Of a DNA stretch of 64,000 bases, positions 46,091 to 54,033 are shown piece after piece; position 1 is the first letter of the stretch; the number at the start of each line of letters is the position of its first letter. Position numbers and translations under genes: made by a program. The stretch is from Carnobacterium_B sp040274945 (lineage in GTDB: Bacteria > Bacillota > Bacilli > Lactobacillales > Carnobacteriaceae). Location: the NCBI RefSeq assembly GCF_040274945.1, contig NZ_JBEMAR010000003.1, forward strand, positions 124,001 through 188,000, written 5' to 3'. The notes under the pieces were generated by a model, which saw only the letters and a list, made by a program, of their open reading frames with translations, searched no databases and was not told the origin of the DNA.

Positions 46091-47503
46091 ATGAGTCAAT
46101 TTCCAAATGATTTTCTTTGGGGCGGCGCAACTGCCGCTAACCAATTAGAAGGTGCATACAACGAGGATGGTAAAGGACTATCCGTTCAGGATATCATGCC
46201 TAACGGAGTATTAGGTTCTATAGCAGATGAACCCACAGAAAATAACCTCAAGCTGAAAGGAATCGATTTCTATCATCGTTATGAAGAGGATATCAAGCTT
46301 TTCGCAGAAATAGGGTTCAAAGTTTACAGAATGTCGATTGCTTGGACAAGAATTTTTCCAACAGGTGAAGAAACAGAACCTAACGAAGCAGGTCTGGCTT
46401 TTTATGATAAAGTATTCGATACCTGTAAAAAGTATAATATCAAACCTTTAGTAACATTATCTCACTACGAGTCCCCACTACATTTATCTAAAAAATATGG
46501 ATCTTGGTTAGACAGAAAAATGATTGTTTTATTTGCAAAGTATGCTGAAGTCGTATTAAATCGATACAAGAATAAAGTAACACATTGGATTACTTTTAAT
46601 GAAATTAATGTAACGGTCTTTTCACCATTACTAGGCGCTGGAATTTTAACGCCTAAAGAAAATCTGTCAATGAGTCAAAGATATCAAGCAGCTCACCATC
46701 AATTGGTCGCAAGTGGATTAGTTACTAAAATTGCTAAAGAGATTAATCCAGAGTTTAAAATTGGTTGTATGGTTGCTTCACATCCGAGTTACGCTATGAC
46801 ATGTAATCCGGACGATGTATTGTACGCAATGGAAAAACAACAGGAGTCTACGTTCTTTGTTCACGTTCATGCTACAGGTGAATATCCCTACTATACAAAA
46901 CGTTTATTCGCAGAAAATAATATTGAACTCAGTATTACGGATCAAGATAGAGAATATTTAAGTCACACGGTTGATTACATCACTTTCAGTTACTATAATA
47001 GCCGTACTATGGCGAAAGATCCGTCACCTTATAACACAGCAGCAGGTAATATCTATAGAGGTTTGGAAAATCCATATGTGCAGTATAGTGACTGGAAATA
47101 TCCAATCGATCCTCAAGGTTTACGCTATATATTAAACTTCTATTATGAGCGCTATCAGCTACCATTGTTTGTAGCTGAGAATGGATTGGGTAGTTACGAT
47201 AACCCTGTAGTTAATGAAGATGGTACGCTTACGATTAATGATGACTATAGAATTGATTTCTTCAATGACCACATTGTACAAATTGAAAAAGCCATCGAGG
47301 ATGGAGTGGATGTCTTTGGATACACTGCTTGGGGATGTATCGATTTAGTAAGTGCAGCTTCTGCACAAATTGATAAACGTTATGGTATGATTTATGTAGA
47401 TCGTCAACCAGACGGTAGCGGCAGTCTCGAACGTACTCGAAAAAAATCCTTTTACTGGTATAAGGATTTGATTGAGTCAAATGGCGAATCACTTAAGAGA
47501 TAG
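46091..47503 (+). CDS. bglA: 6-phospho-beta-glucosidase (GH1)
   Basis: BglA splits the phosphorylated beta-glucoside taken in by BglP into glucose 6-phosphate and the aglycone or glucose. The 470-aa protein shows the GH1 motifs FLWGGATAANQLEGAYNEDG at the N terminus, the acid/base Glu in HWITFNEIN (about 170) and the nucleophile Glu in LFVAENGLG (about 362). The end has AWGCIDLVSA and the phosphate-binding KKSFYWYKDLI. A GGAGG site precedes the ATG, and the gene is the last of the licT-bglP-bglA operon. Confidence 0.95.
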   Translation: MSQFPNDFLWGGATAANQLEGAYNEDGKGLSVQDIMPNGVLGSIADEPTENNLKLKGIDFYHRYEEDIKLFAEIGFKVYRMSIAWTRIFPTGEETEPNEAGLAFYDKVFDTCKKYNIKPLVTLSHYESPLHLSKKYGSWLDRKMIVLFAKYAEVVLNRYKNKVTHWITFNEINVTVFSPLLGAGILTPKENLSMSQRYQAAHHQLVASGLVTKIAKEINPEFKIGCMVASHPSYAMTCNPDDVLYAMEKQQESTFFVHVHATGEYPYYTKRLFAENNIELSITDQDREYLSHTVDYITFSYYNSRTMAKDPSPYNTAAGNIYRGLENPYVQYSDWKYPIDPQGLRYILNFYYERYQLPLFVAENGLGSYDNPVVNEDGTLTINDDYRIDFFNDHIVQIEKAIEDGVDVFGYTAWGCIDLVSAASAQIDKRYGMIYVDRQPDGSGSLERTRKKSFYWYKDLIESNGESLKR

Positions 47504-47625
47504 GATAAAATAAAGGATAGGACAAACAAATGGTAGACCAGAACGTTAGTAGCTATACATCAAGCAAAGACTAATTTATCAATTTCGTAACTCTAAAAAA
47601 GGGCGAAAACTTCTTAGGAGTATAA

Positions 47626-47943
47626 ATGGCTTATGAAGATGAGTTAATCGATTACTCCACAATGAAGTGGTTCACGAAATCTCCAAGAACAATGTCCTCT
47701 CCTGAAGTACAGAAATTAATGGAGGCTGAGAAATGGCATGTCCGTGTATTTGCTAAGAAATCGGATAACGAAGGAACTGAATTTTATTATCTAGGAGAAG
47801 TAAAACCAGTCAAAGAATCTATTATAGAGTTAGAAAAACCACTTCAAAATGGCGAAAAGAAAAAAGTTGTGGAAATGTTTTTGAAGTTTTCAGAACCAAT
47901 TGATGTGAATTTATATCGTTATTTGGAAGCTGGACAAGAATGA
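47626..47943 (+). CDS. DUF3427 C-terminal fragment of a helicase-type protein
   Basis: The 105-aa frame matches only the end of the DUF3427 domain found at the C terminus of large SF2 helicases with a PLD-like part: MAYEDELIDYSTMKWFTKSP, then WHVRVFAKKSDNEGTEFYYLGE. In the same frame, upstream of a TAA at 47623, FINFVTLKKGENFLGV (47575-47622) looks like more of the same domain. So this is a remnant with one internal stop, though TAGGAG 5 nt before the ATG would still allow expression. The rest of the helicase is absent; the beta-glucosidase gene lies just before. Confidence 0.65.
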   Translation: MAYEDELIDYSTMKWFTKSPRTMSSPEVQKLMEAEKWHVRVFAKKSDNEGTEFYYLGEVKPVKESIIELEKPLQNGEKKKVVEMFLKFSEPIDVNLYRYLEAGQE

Positions 47944-48018
47944 TATTGGGAATAAAGGTAATCATAAGGGTGTTGACTTGATCTCTTAACTATTTTAATT
48001 TAAAATTCGACTTATCAA

Positions 48019-48057
48019 AAAAGAGCAGTAGCTGATTTCAGCTGCTGCTCTTTTGCT
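48019..48057. terminator. Bidirectional terminator
   Basis: AAAAGAGCAGTAGCTG and CAGCTGCTGCTCTTTT pair nearly perfectly with a 4-nt loop. It serves both the DUF3427 fragment and the converging small-protein gene. Confidence 0.85.
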
Positions 48058-48067
48058 ATGCCAAAGA

Positions 48068-48199
48068 TTACTTATTAAAAATCTTCGGACCTTTGCGCAT
48101 GTTTTTCATATCATTCTTTGGATCAGTTGTTTGTTTAGACTTTCCGCCACCTGCTTGTTTCTTTTTAATTATCTCTAACATTTTCTCTTTTGAATTCAC
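48068..48199 (-). CDS. 43-aa conserved basic small protein
   Basis: The minus strand reads MNSKEKMLEIIKKKQAGGG, KSKQTTDPKND and MKNMRKGPKIFNK. The GTG start has AAGGTGG about 8 nt upstream. An inner ATG at 48181 would give 37 aa but has a weaker site. I recall similar 'MRKGPKIFNK'-ending small proteins in related lactic acid bacteria, of unknown function. A near-identical but frameshifted copy at 41661-41793 supports that it is a real gene. Confidence 0.65.
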   Translation of the reverse strand: MNSKEKMLEIIKKKQAGGGKSKQTTDPKNDMKNMRKGPKIFNK

Positions 48200-48518
48200 T
48201 TATCACACCACCTTGTTAGTGTAACACTAAATACTTTCAGTGAGATAAGAGGAATAATGACTACATTAATGGGATGATTCTTTCTCCATACTAGTGAGTT
48301 CTTAGAAATGATTGATACGTTCTCAAGACAACACTATTTTCTAAATCCATTATTTTCCCTATATCCTTTACCCACCATAACAATATCTGGTTTTACATTC
48401 TTCATTAAATAATACAGGATAAACCGCGAAGTAACAAACAAATTTTTGTTTATTGAGCAGATAATTTGTCCAATAAATGTCAGTAATTTATATTAGAATG
48501 GAATTTAAGATAAGCAAC
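48200..48518. other. Intergenic region
   Basis: About 320 bp with no supported gene; short broken frames only. Confidence 0.4.
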
Positions 48519-48557
48519 AGAAAAGAGACTCTTGTAACCACAAGAATCTCTTTCTTA
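48519..48557 (-). terminator. Terminator after the SPFH operon
   Basis: AAAGAGACTCTTGT and ACAAGAATCTCTTT pair around a 4-nt loop with A/T-rich flanks, 34 nt after the stop of the 39-aa gene. Confidence 0.75.
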
Positions 48558-48589
48558 AAATGTTCAATAATATAGTTTAAAGAAGATGC

Positions 48590-48709
48590 TTAAAAATTGA
48601 AATCATCATCTTCATTTTTATTCTCTGCTTTAAACAGCCAACGTGCTAAACAAACTACTAAAGTTACTAATATCGTTATAAAAATAAGTTTACCTAAGAA
48701 GAAAATCAT
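48590..48709 (-). CDS. 39-aa single-span membrane protein
   Basis: The frame reads MIFFLGKLIFITILVTLVVC, then LARWLFKAEN and an acidic end KNEDDDFNF. It is one membrane helix with a short charged tail. TAGGTG lies 7 nt before the ATG, and the gene starts 8 nt after the SPFH gene on the same strand, so it is probably co-translated. The close link suggests a partner peptide of the SPFH protein. No family is recognised. Confidence 0.6.
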   Translation of the reverse strand: MIFFLGKLIFITILVTLVVCLARWLFKAENKNEDDDFNF

Positions 48710-48717
48710 TTTATCAC

Positions 48718-49548
48718 CTACTTATTAGTATCAACAATTGCTTCACCTGTTTGTACTTCAACCCAACCATGTTCTAAACGTGCTTCTACTTCTTTTAACT
48801 TGATCAATTCTTCTGAAATGGATTCTGATAATTTTTTGTTGGCTTCAGCCTCAGCTTCTGCTGCTTTTACTTTTTGATAGGCTAAGCTATCCGCTTTTGT
48901 TTTTGCTGTATCAGCTTCTAAGAGAGCTTTTTCTTTTTCTTGACCAGCTTTGATGATCTCATCAATTGATTTTTGTGTTTCAGCATCTACATCTGGTACC
49001 CCAAAAGCAACATCTTCTACCAGAAATCCTTTTGGTTCAACTGCTTTAGTGAAATCTTCTAAAATGGATTGCTGAACTTCTGTTGATTTCGATCCCGTTA
49101 CATCCAATAAACTATATCTGGCTACTACAGCACGAGAGGATTTAAGCAATTGTGCTTTTAACCAATTGGCTTCAATGTCTTCTACATTAATACTACCAAA
49201 TTCTTTAAATACATCAGAAACTTTTTTTGAATCTACTTTATAGGCATATGTAATAGATACATGTGTAGCTTTTCCATCTTCTGTTGCTAAATTTAATTTT
49301 TCTGCTTTAACCGTTTGTAATCGAATAGGATACTGGGTTACTTTATCCAGACCTACAAATTTAACCCCTTGACTTAAAGTTTGATCTTTAACTCCGCCAT
49401 TCATTGAATAACGAACACCTACATAACCATTTTCTATTTTTTCAAAAAACACTAAAAATCCGCCTACCAATAAGATAATTACTAGAATACCAATGATTAA
49501 TCCTTTGATTTTTTTGATGCTGTTCTTATCGTATTCTTTTTCGTTCAA
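48718..49548 (-). CDS. SPFH/band 7 (prohibitin-like) membrane protein
   Basis: The 276-aa protein has one N-terminal membrane helix (IKGLIIGILVIILLVGGFLV, about 14-33) and an SPFH domain (about 38-200: VGVRYSMNGGVKDQTLSQGV and RAVVARYSLLDVTGSKSTEV). A short Ala/Glu/Lys coiled coil follows (about 205-255). It is much shorter than the flotillin encoded at 12-13.6 kb and of the prohibitin/HflK type. The start seems to be TTG at 49548 behind AGAGGAC. Its role is membrane scaffolding or stress-linked by family; the exact function is unknown. Confidence 0.85.
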   Translation of the reverse strand: MNEKEYDKNSIKKIKGLIIGILVIILLVGGFLVFFEKIENGYVGVRYSMNGGVKDQTLSQGVKFVGLDKVTQYPIRLQTVKAEKLNLATEDGKATHVSITYAYKVDSKKVSDVFKEFGSINVEDIEANWLKAQLLKSSRAVVARYSLLDVTGSKSTEVQQSILEDFTKAVEPKGFLVEDVAFGVPDVDAETQKSIDEIIKAGQEKEKALLEADTAKTKADSLAYQKVKAAEAEAEANKKLSESISEELIKLKEVEARLEHGWVEVQTGEAIVDTNK

Positions 49549-49656
49549 TTTTATGTCCTCTTTTCTTTTTTAACTAAATGATTGTCTTAATAACGAATAT
49601 TTTTCTTTACTCTCTTACAACTTACCACCCCGTGTAACTGTTTACTGCAATGCACA

Positions 49657-49702
49657 AAAAGAAATACACAGGCTTTTCTTCTGTAAGCCTGTATATTCTT
49701 TT
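49657..49702. terminator. Terminator-like hairpin
   Basis: AAAAGAAATACACAGGCTT and AAGCCTGTATATTCTTTT pair with one mismatch around a 9-nt loop. No gene ends directly beside it, so it may be left from a lost gene. Confidence 0.6.
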
Positions 49703-49847
49703 CGACATACTTTTTCTTTTACGAGTTGACTCTATTTTCTCGTCTCTTCCCATAAAAAATCATCACTTTAAATTATAACAAAAAAATGAGCCAATCGCTG
49801 AATTCCTTAAATAACTATCTTTAATTAAATAGTCGTTAAGTTTCCAT

Positions 49848-49955
49848 GGAAATCTAGTAGCACTTAAGCACTTAGGAATTTCACCTTAATGCTATCACAG
49901 AACTGTACGTGAACCGATCGATTCATATGACTCCTATCATTCACCATACGGTGTT
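49848..49955 (-). mobile_element. Group II intron remnant (domain IV 3' part)
   Basis: On the minus strand the series GGAGTCATATGAATCGATC, GGTTCACGTACAGTTCTGTG, ATAGC, AAGGTGAAATTCCTAAGTGC and CTACTAG follows the conserved RNA after the intron-encoded reverse transcriptase. In intact introns this part reads GAGCCGTATGCGATGAAAGT, CGCACGTACGGTTCTGTGA and so on. The reverse transcriptase and the rest of the ribozyme are gone. Confidence 0.5.
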
Positions 49956-49961
49956 ATATTA

Positions 49962-49999
49962 AGAGTCCAATATGGAAACACATATTGGGCTCTCTTTTT
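49962..49999 (+). terminator. Terminator hairpin
   Basis: AGAGTCCAATATG and CATATTGGGCTCT form a 13-bp stem with a 6-nt loop, then TCTTTTTG. It lies between the intron remnant and the rpsI-like fragment. Confidence 0.75.
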
Positions 50000-50098
50000 G
50001 TCACCTCTTGTAACCATTCTCTTGCTCACTGTGGATGCTCTCTGAATCTTTTATATTTGCAAGTGATTTGCAATTCTCTTTAATAAAATATATCGTAA

Positions 50099-50161
50099 AA
50101 TTATCGTTTCGAAAACTAGCTAGCTTTACGAGCTTTTTTGAGATCTGGTTTGGTCATTCTA
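50099..50161 (-). repeat. Diverged rpsI 3'-end fragment (att-like)
   Basis: In the rpsI frame the minus strand reads KPDLKKARKAS, a TAG, then FSKR and TAA, against KPGLKKARKASQFSKR in the real rpsI. About three quarters of the bases match. The divergence suggests that it came from another species' rpsI on an element, or decayed in place. It marks the left boundary of the methyltransferase island. Confidence 0.7.
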
Positions 50162-50278
50162 CATTTCAATTTTTTTTAAACACTGTAAAATTAAACTTCT
50201 TATTAAGTTCATACTTCAGTATATTTTAATTAATTTGAATAAATTTCACTCAATGGCATTCTATTTAGTAAGTAATCT

Positions 50279-51415
50279 TTATTTTTGGATATTAGTGATA
50301 ATCTCATTAATTTTATTCGCAATTTCTTCAATAGGAACAACATACCATTCTGTTGCTTTTTTATACTGACTATCTTGAAAAATAATTTGTCTGTCAGCAA
50401 ATGAATGATGTAATGTTCTTTCTAATTTTTGTGCATTAACATTCTTAATTTCTGCAGACAATACTATTTTAACTGGAGCACTTAAATAAGTGACATCATT
50501 TTTAGCATTTGAAATTCTAGCTTCAATATCAGTTCTCGTAAATCCTATTTTATATAGATTATTTATTCGAGCAATTCCCAGGTTATTACTTAGCGATTTT
50601 AACACATAAATATAACCTGAAGTAAATTCTTCACCAAAACTTTCAGCAAGCATATTTTCATCAATAGTATCTGTCACCATACGTCCATGACGTTCTTTTG
50701 AGTAAAGAGAAGATGCTAAAGATTGAAGTAGCAACTCTTTATTTTCTGTTCCATTCTCATAAACAACGTGCATTCGAGTATTTTCCTTACCATTGTCACT
50801 AATAAAAGTGTCTTTAGATATAGACACTATATACATCATAACACCATTTTGAATATAGAACCTATTTTCTTGAATGTCATATTGCTCAAATGGAATAATT
50901 TTACGTTCTCCACGCGCAATTTCTTCATTCACTTGTTTAAAGAGGTCCTTATATTTCTCAAAATTAGCAGCTCTTTTCCTTCTACCTATTTTATCTGCAG
51001 CATTTACTGTCTTTTTATATCTAGAAATATCTAGCAACTCTGAAAAGTCATCTAACATATCATCTTGACTAAGTATATCTTCTAATCCAGCTGGTTCTTC
51101 AATAGTTTCTATAAAACTATCAAAAGCTTCATCTGACTCATTCTCTTTCTTTAAAAGTCCCATATAGTCATATTTTTCGACTTTTTCAAGTCGCTCTTTT
51201 TTATCACGAAATCCTCTCAATCTTGCCCATAATTCACGTTCACTTGACCAGTTATCAGTTTTTTGTGGCTCTCGCTCATTTTGTTCAACGAATTTTAATA
51301 TTTCCTGAAATTTCTCTATCTCTGGATCTAGCTTTTCTTGTTTTAAGGATTTGCCTTGTTTTGTAAGTTCATCAAAAGAGTCATCTTCAAAAATAATATC
51401 TAAACTGCTAGTCAT
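50279..51415 (-). CDS. GIY-YIG nuclease-domain protein (YeeC-like)
   Basis: The last gene of the four-gene operon encodes 378 aa. The C-terminal third (about 265-355) is a GIY-YIG domain of the T5orf172/MUG113 type: GYIYVLKSLS, NNLYKIGFTRTDIEARISNA, then ELERTLHHSF-like sequence KLERTLHHSFADRQI. The N-terminal part is acidic and helical with no known domain. A gene of this kind follows the yeeA-yeeB pair in Bacillus subtilis (yeeC). It overlaps the helicase gene by 8 nt. The GIY-YIG part could cleave DNA or phage nucleic acid; that is inferred. Confidence 0.8.
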   Translation of the reverse strand: MTSSLDIIFEDDSFDELTKQGKSLKQEKLDPEIEKFQEILKFVEQNEREPQKTDNWSSERELWARLRGFRDKKERLEKVEKYDYMGLLKKENESDEAFDSFIETIEEPAGLEDILSQDDMLDDFSELLDISRYKKTVNAADKIGRRKRAANFEKYKDLFKQVNEEIARGERKIIPFEQYDIQENRFYIQNGVMMYIVSISKDTFISDNGKENTRMHVVYENGTENKELLLQSLASSLYSKERHGRMVTDTIDENMLAESFGEEFTSGYIYVLKSLSNNLGIARINNLYKIGFTRTDIEARISNAKNDVTYLSAPVKIVLSAEIKNVNAQKLERTLHHSFADRQIIFQDSQYKKATEWYVVPIEEIANKINEIITNIQK

Positions 51416-53360
51416 TCTTGTGTTCAGCCTCTCTTTCTTTTTTCAGTTCAGACAATCTTAACAACGCATAAGCTAAATAACGTTCTCCTTCATCAGAACT
51501 ATTTCTATCTGGCTTTCTACCATTTTCTACACGAAATTGCTTAGCTTGTTGATATGCAGTAACTAATTGTTCATTGGTAAATTCATACTTGTTAGAAGAT
51601 AAATAATCCTGAATAAAACGTAGAGTAGGTGCATCAATATCTCTACTTATTACCTCATATGCTCTTTGAAAAGGATTTACCTGATCTATTAAATCAATAT
51701 TCAACTCATCTATATTAATAAAACGATCTGCCATTTTAATTATCTGCCTATTACCATCTTCTGATGTTGATGTTTGACTTGCCGAAATATTTATATCTGT
51801 AACAGTATGTTGCCGAACTGTTTCTAGTTCTTCGTTTGTTAAATAAGGATATCGTTCAATAATAACTCTAGGAATTAATGTTTTATTAATCATATTTGCA
51901 TCAGCTCCAGAGATAATTGCATTCTGAATATCCTTGCTTTGTAGAATACTAGATTTTAAATCGGCCATGTCGCTGTTAATAATTTTTTTTGTGCGTTCAG
52001 TAGTGTCAGCTGGATTCAGTCCTTTAATTGATAAATCACCTGGTTTATCAATTTTTCCATCCTTTGGCTTGAATTTATAAACAGGAGCCAATACTTGCTC
52101 CATTAATAATGAAGCAGAAATAGCCTTCATAATACTGTTAACAGCAAATAAAACTTCGTCATCTTGAGCATCAGGCTCTGCAATAAGGTTTGTAAACTGA
52201 GCATGTGTTTTATTTGCGCTATCACGAGTAACACGCCCAATAATTTGAATTACTTCTGTAAGAGAATTTCTATAACCTATTGTTAACGCATACTCCGCAA
52301 ACGGCCAATCAAACCCTTCTTTTGCCATACCTAACGCAATAATAATATCTAATTTATCTATATCCTTGATATCATCAGTTATATTTGAAAGGTATGCAGA
52401 AACTTTTTCTCTTCCCTCTTCGTTTACTAAATCTGCTACTAATAATATTCTGCCATCTGTTCGTTTTACTTTATATATACCATCTTCATTTTGATAAGTC
52501 TCTCCACCATCTGAAATTAAATCTAAAATTTCGTCTACCTCAGCGTATTTGTCTTTAGTAGACTCACCAGAATTTACATTAGGTATATGGATAATCATTT
52601 TTTTGGAAACATCGACTACATCCTCCAAAGCATCTGTATACTTACCTCGATAAAAACTGTAACCCATAGAAAAAGATTTTAAATATTTGTAACCTTCAAG
52701 TTGTTCATAGTAGGTGTAAGTTACTTTATCAAATTTATTTTCATCTGAAGGTTCTAAGATCTGAATAGAATCACCGCGGAAGTATGATCCTGTCATCGCT
52801 AAAATATGCGCAGATGAATTTGACATAATGCTTCTTATTGCATTTCCTAAAACAGAATTATCATCACGACTAACATGATGAAACTCATCGATAGCGAGTA
52901 ATGTGTTATCAAATACAGAATCATCTAACTCCTCAAAGGCAAATCGTAATGTTGCATGAGTGGCAATTAAAATATCGTTTGTTGGATCCTCTGAATTCAT
53001 AAACTTAACAAAATGTTGTACTTTAGATTTTTCTCCACTACCCATAGTTAGATTATTCTCTTTCTTCACTTCCCAGTCCCAATAAAAACCATATTTCTTT
53101 AATTCAGTATTGCGAAAAGATTTTCCGATACTACGTTCTGGTACAGCTATAATAACCTTTTTAATCTTTTGATTATGTAGCTTGTCTAAACCAACAAACA
53201 TAAGTGCACGGGATTTACCAGAAGCAGGTGGAGACTTCACCAATAAGTAGTTTGAATTACGTTTCTTGTAAACACGTTCTTGCATCTCACGCATTCCGAG
53301 TTCGTTTGTTGTTTTAGTTTTATCTTTGTCAAAGTCTATTTCAAATAAGTTACTAGTCAT
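51408..53360 (-). CDS. SF2 DEAD/DEAH-type helicase (YeeB-like)
   Basis: The 650-aa protein has a complete SF2 motor. Walker A is SPPASGKS (43-50), motif II is AIDEFHHVS (about 148), motif III is MTGSYFRGD, and the second RecA domain has GRILLVADLVN, ALGMAKEGFDWP and the arginine-finger region QIIGRVTRD. The C-terminal 250 residues are helical and unassigned, with the end ERYLAYALLRLSELKK. This is the type of helicase found in restriction-like systems. It overlaps both neighbours by 8 nt and is expected to act with the methyltransferase and GIY-YIG protein. Confidence 0.85.
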   Translation of the reverse strand: MTSNLFEIDFDKDKTKTTNELGMREMQERVYKKRNSNYLLVKSPPASGKSRALMFVGLDKLHNQKIKKVIIAVPERSIGKSFRNTELKKYGFYWDWEVKKENNLTMGSGEKSKVQHFVKFMNSEDPTNDILIATHATLRFAFEELDDSVFDNTLLAIDEFHHVSRDDNSVLGNAIRSIMSNSSAHILAMTGSYFRGDSIQILEPSDENKFDKVTYTYYEQLEGYKYLKSFSMGYSFYRGKYTDALEDVVDVSKKMIIHIPNVNSGESTKDKYAEVDEILDLISDGGETYQNEDGIYKVKRTDGRILLVADLVNEEGREKVSAYLSNITDDIKDIDKLDIIIALGMAKEGFDWPFAEYALTIGYRNSLTEVIQIIGRVTRDSANKTHAQFTNLIAEPDAQDDEVLFAVNSIMKAISASLLMEQVLAPVYKFKPKDGKIDKPGDLSIKGLNPADTTERTKKIINSDMADLKSSILQSKDIQNAIISGADANMINKTLIPRVIIERYPYLTNEELETVRQHTVTDINISASQTSTSEDGNRQIIKMADRFINIDELNIDLIDQVNPFQRAYEVISRDIDAPTLRFIQDYLSSNKYEFTNEQLVTAYQQAKQFRVENGRKPDRNSSDEGERYLAYALLRLSELKKEREAEHKND

Positions 53361-54033
53361 GTGTTTTCCTCTCCAAATAATCCATGATTAAATATGTTGT
53401 ATTTAATATATAACGTACTTCTATTTCCTCTATTCCACTCGGTGAATTATGTTTGAATTGTGAATTTTGCAAAACTTCATAAGATCTAATGTGTGAAATT
53501 GTAAGATCTCTAAATTCCTTTGGTTGTTTTTTTAAAAAATCACCAATTTCATTTTTTTGATTTTCCAAAGACTTTTTATTTTTAAAAAGTTCCTTAAAAA
53601 ACAATTCAATAGCAAGACGTGAATTATCTACTGCTTCACGAAAATGTTTGGTTTCCAAAAGAAAATTTGCTTGTTCCCAAGCCTTAATAACATTAGGATA
53701 GTTTTCAAAGCGTTTAAAAACCTGTTTTATATTGTTTTTACTTAATTCCTCTGGATATAATTCAATTATACGACTGTAAATATTAAAATAACTTTCAGGC
53801 TTAATATCATTAAGTTCTTTTAAGAAATTGAAAATTTGAGAAATAGTAAATAACTTTAGTCTCTCACGCGTTTTAGGTATCTCAAGTGGAGAATCCAGAG
53901 CTAAGTTATCAAATGCATATCTCTCAGAGAAGTCATCAATCAACCAATCTAAATCTTCCCAATTCATATCATCATCAATTATTCTAGCAATTTCCAATAA
54001 TTGTGCACCTGTGAGTCTATCAATTTTATCCAT
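53353..54033 (-). CDS. HEPN-like protein with possible effector-associated N-terminal domain
   Basis: The 226-aa protein is all-helical by pattern. Its C-terminal half (about 115-222) looks like a HEPN/AbiJ-type domain: REAVDNSRLAIELFFKELF, then an R-x5-H motif RDLTISH (Arg175-His181), which could be an RNase site. The N terminus (LTGAQLLEIARII and following, about 7-70) resembles the small helical effector-associated domains that link defence proteins. Bacillus yeeA-yeeB lacks a gene here, so this is an added component. It overlaps the methyltransferase and helicase genes by 8 nt each. Toxicity is inferred only. Confidence 0.6.
   Translation of the reverse strand: MDKIDRLTGAQLLEIARIIDDDMNWEDLDWLIDDFSERYAFDNLALDSPLEIPKTRERLKLFTISQIFNFLKELNDIKPESYFNIYSRIIELYPEELSKNNIKQVFKRFENYPNVIKAWEQANFLLETKHFREAVDNSRLAIELFFKELFKNKKSLENQKNEIGDFLKKQPKEFRDLTISHIRSYEVLQNSQFKHNSPSGIEEIEVRYILNTTYLIMDYLERKTHD

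Larger units (their letters stand above)
49549..50278. other. Element boundary region
   Basis: These 730 bp lack a gene but contain a terminator-like hairpin (49657-49702), a group II intron remnant, another terminator hairpin and a diverged rpsI 3' end. It looks like the left edge of an integrated element. Confidence 0.6.
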
